Positions 60,916-64,000 of a stretch of 64,000 nucleotides of DNA are shown here, piece after piece. Within the stretch, counting starts at the first letter, position 1. Every line of letters begins with the position of its first letter. A program made the position numbers and the translations under genes. This DNA is from Ooceraea biroi (Eukaryota; Arthropoda; Insecta; Hymenoptera; Formicidae), in contig NC_039507.1 in NCBI RefSeq assembly GCF_003672135.1, forward strand, positions 3,859,624-3,923,623, given 5' to 3'. The notes beneath the pieces were generated by a model. That model was not told where the DNA came from. It ran no database searches and saw only the letters and a program-made list of their open reading frames with translations.

Positions 60916-63900
60916 GTGCGGTTAGATCAATGTGCATTAGAACCATTTAGTGTTATTCAGTATGAATTCATGATGCAAATTAATGTCCGCTTAAATTCCT
61001 GCGGGACATTTATTTTGCAGACCTGTAAATACGAAAGCTCCGATATAAACTCCCATAGCAATCGTGCTAAATTTCAACGCGCGTTCAGCAAAAAACGTAT
61101 CGTATCGCGTTCACATAGATCTATCCGTAAATCGCCCTCATCTCGCTCCGAAGAAGGAAATAGCTATCAGGACTTACAAGTGAGAGGTGCGGGATTTTAT
61201 TTTCTTCTTTTATTGGAGGCGCTCTTTCGCGCAAGAACCCGCGTGGAATTACTAGCCGTCACTTAGACGAAAGTACCTAAGGAAGTGGGTTGAAATTACG
61301 GATATTAACGGAGAAAAAAGTAAGGCAAACTAGTGGAGTCGTTTTGGATGCTAGGGAACATAAAATATATAGAAAAAACTTCGCATTTTTACTCAAACGA
61401 AATACAAGTTAAACATGGCGAGCGACAATTCAAGCGACAATATCGTAACAATAATAAGAATAATTATGAATATTTCTACATTTTTATTTTAGTCGTCATA
61501 TTCATATCGCATTATTATCATCTATTTTGTTTTTTTTTAAGTTTTAAGTTTCGAGTAAAAAGTTTTTACATTTGGTTATACTAAATGATTTCTATATTTT
61601 TATTTTATTCTTTATATTCACATCCTACTATTATTGTTCATATTATTCGTTTATACAATTTTAAAGTTTAAGTACAAAATTTTACATTTTTGCGCGCTTT
61701 AATTAAACTGAATAATTTAATTAAATAACATCTCTCTCTATCTCTTTCTCTCTCTGGCAGTATTTTCGTACATGCACAAAGCGATAAGTATTTGAATGAA
61801 TTAGTTCATTCGGATTAATATTTCCTTAACAAATTTTTACATATCTATTTTCTGTACTACGTATTGTTCCAATTGTAATTAAAATATCTGGACAATAGAG
61901 ACCCAGATGAATGAATATTTCGTTAGAATAAAGTCTACCTAATACTAACTAGCATATAAATACGTTATGTAGCAGATGCCACATGAATGTATATGTGATA
62001 TCGATGCTAGTATTATAACAAAAATGATCGTAGACTTTATATTCCTCTGTTTGTATGAAACCTTTTTCCGATGTACCATACTCGCGTACGTTTTTAAGCG
62101 GTATTATCTACAAAAGTCGAAGCGAGCATGGCAGCAACACACCGGTCCGGGACATCCCGATAGAATTGAAACGGCAGGACAACGATCTTCCATCGACGCC
62201 GGACGTTATCGAGCCACCAGTATATACTTTTATAGGGTAAAAGTGGATACGACCATACCAGATACGATGGCGTTACCGGCAAGCAAGGATAAAAACGACT
62301 CAGGGGAGAGGTGAATACTGGGGGAAGGTGCACTTCGCTAAATAAACGTCGTGAGCATGTTTGACGTCTTCAGGAGGAAGACATCCTCGCTTGATGCGAC
62401 ATTGAAGTTGAAAAGTGGAACAACACACACCATCTAGTAGTGAATCTCCGCCGAAAATAAAGATTAGTTTTAAAGCAGATTTTAGCGATATGAAGCTTGA
62501 ATTTATACGCATTACTCTATTTTGTTTTTGTGTAACAAAACCAAAAAACACTTGATTATTTGAAGAATAATGCTGTCTAGGGAAAAATTCCTGCGAGTAA
62601 TGTCGCATACATCTTTTGTTCTGTATGCGTTAATAGATGTATGTGAGCTTAATTTACATTCATTTTCGTTGATGCGTTAATTATATTTTGAGTAACAGTA
62701 TGTATCTCATATCAAAGCCATGTAAATATCATTAATACATTAAATTTACTACAAGTTATTATAATATACGATATACGTTACAAGCGATAATGGGAGAATT
62801 AACCAAATCAGGTATCATGAACGGATTGATTAATTTTCATGGAACAATATGCGGATAACGTCAACGTCCGATATTATGTGGCATTGATCATTGCAAATTG
62901 GATGAAAGAACGAGGAAATTAAATAACGCATCAATAATGACAAAAGCTTTTTCTGCATAATCGTTATAATGTCAGTCGTGTACTTAATCGTCCTCTAAAT
63001 TCTACTCTTTCTTTTTACGATAATGAAGAGGAAGAGAAAAGAGAAATTAACTTTTTGCTTGGCCATTATGTCACACGCGACTCCGAAAAACTCTAATCAT
63101 CTGCTAAATCTGGACTCTACGGCTTCGAGAGGTGTAAGTGCTTAAGCCACTAATCGGATCACGTTCGAGTTGATTTGCATATAAGGTAAAGCAGTTTTTC
63201 GGTTCCGCAGAGGAATCTCAGATCTGGGATTAGAAGCGGACATCTGGCCGTCCGAGAGATTTTCATTCTGCGAGAAGCTGCCCGGATATACGTAACTTCA
63301 TCCGCCGCAATGAAAATACTTCTCATTGTACGTCCTGAAATCTTCTAAGCTCACGATACATAAGCTTTTCAATTGAACAGAATTTACGATTTCGATCTCA
63401 CGTAACGACGAGTTAGAAATCGCTAGCTTCGAAATCGACCACGTAAGTCCATAGGAGGAAACGCTGTCCGTAAATAGTACAGCAGTTTCCAAGCAATTTA
63501 CTGTTCCGTTAAGAGTATCTGCCGACTTCTTCCCTTGCCTTGCCCGTTTGAGATGGGGAATGCAGAAAGAACGAAGGTGCGACTTAAACCGTTTCTCCAT
63601 TGTCGACGCGGGAGATACATTCTTGTCAAGATAGAATCTTGCAATTTCGGGGACTTCGCAAAGTCGGCTCGATATCGCCGTCGCTTCTTCAAGGAAATTA
63701 TGCCCATTTCCCTTTTCCGAGGGAGACGGGACAATTTAATATATCTGCTTGTAAATGATATAAGATATACAGAACATCAAATTTATCCTTGTTCTTTGAC
63801 TAATTTTAAGTTTATCATTTCTTCCTAAGATGTGAAAGAATAACGGAGTCTAATTTAACAAAAATAACAAACTTTTGGGAATTAAGCTTTGAAAAACTCA

Positions 63901-64000
63901 TACATAATTGTTAGATATAAATATGATTTTCCTATCTTATTTTTTTGTATTCTTAGTAATATTAGCGTTACGAACATTCTTGGCATTTTCTTATTTTTTA
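60916..64000. other. Right flank, upstream of the known leishmanolysin-like exons
   Basis: Should hold, or be an intron before, the missing N-terminal exon. I read the - strand for the expected conserved upstream block and did not find it. Apart from the possible + exon at 62099-62234, nothing was recognised. Confidence 0.6.
62099..62234 (+). other. Possible coding exon of an unidentified + strand gene
   Basis: Between TTTTTAAG and GG|GTAAAAG the frame reads GIIYKSRSEHGSNTPVRDIP, then IELKRQDNDLPSTPDVIEPP and VYTFI. Codon choice is GC-ending and the composition is protein-like, unlike surrounding random frames. The acceptor has a poor pyrimidine tract. No neighbouring exon was found and the family was not recognised. 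It lies upstream of the leishmanolysin-like gene, on the opposite strand. Confidence 0.28.

Noticed and set aside
62300..62608. 102-codon - frame containing CRIKRGCLPPEDVKHAHDVY, tested as the missing N-terminal metalloprotease exon
   Set aside because: It lacks the expected leishmanolysin upstream block and I could not find splice sites joining it in phase to exon a.
1..64000. tRNA or rRNA genes
   Set aside because: I saw no convincing tRNA cloverleaf or rRNA sequence by reading; a covariance-model search would be needed for certainty.

Overview
This is a window of an animal nuclear genome, most likely an insect and plausibly a hymenopteran such as an ant. Genes are split by long introns with GT/AG junctions. 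AT-rich stretches alternate with CpG-rich patches, simple-sequence runs are frequent, and there are several small DNA-transposon remnants. No bacterial, organellar or viral gene organisation is visible. The species call is inference.

Two genes can be assembled exon by exon with matching splice phases. (1) On the + strand, eight exons between about 2.5 and 42.3 kb encode a complete class A (rhodopsin-like) seven-transmembrane receptor of about 387 residues. Its TM2-TM3 region looks like an amine receptor. However, it has Arg instead of Asp at 3.32, Val instead of Trp at 6.48 and Leu instead of Tyr at 7.43, so it is best called an atypical orphan receptor. (2) On the - strand, ten exons between 60.8 and 51.6 kb encode about 551 residues of a leishmanolysin-like (invadolysin, peptidase family M8) zinc metalloprotease. 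Visible parts are the HEILH zinc motif, the third His, the Met-turn, the Cys-rich C-terminal region and a probable GPI-anchor signal. Its N-terminal exon(s) were not found and probably lie beyond 60.8 kb or outside the window. The two genes converge and are separated by about 9 kb of AT-rich DNA.

The receptor introns carry most of the mobile DNA. These are a pogo-like element with a transposase N-terminus remnant (14.9-16.1 kb), a 142-bp TA-flanked palindromic MITE (18.9-19.1 kb), a nested direct-repeat/tandem-repeat structure (30.1-31.9 kb) and a 525-bp foldback element with nearly identical 161-bp arms (32.2-32.7 kb). A further MITE-like element lies in the intergenic region near 49.5-49.9 kb.

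Two additional stretches (about 1.66-2.0 kb and 62.1-62.2 kb) look like possible exons but could not be assigned. Functionally the two genes are unrelated neighbours: one is a plasma-membrane receptor, the other a probably surface-anchored or secretory-pathway protease. Nothing in the sequence suggests co-regulation beyond their convergent arrangement. No clearly new multi-gene system was found; the most notable points are the altered receptor switch residues and the repeat family with a shared GCCAAGTA motif.
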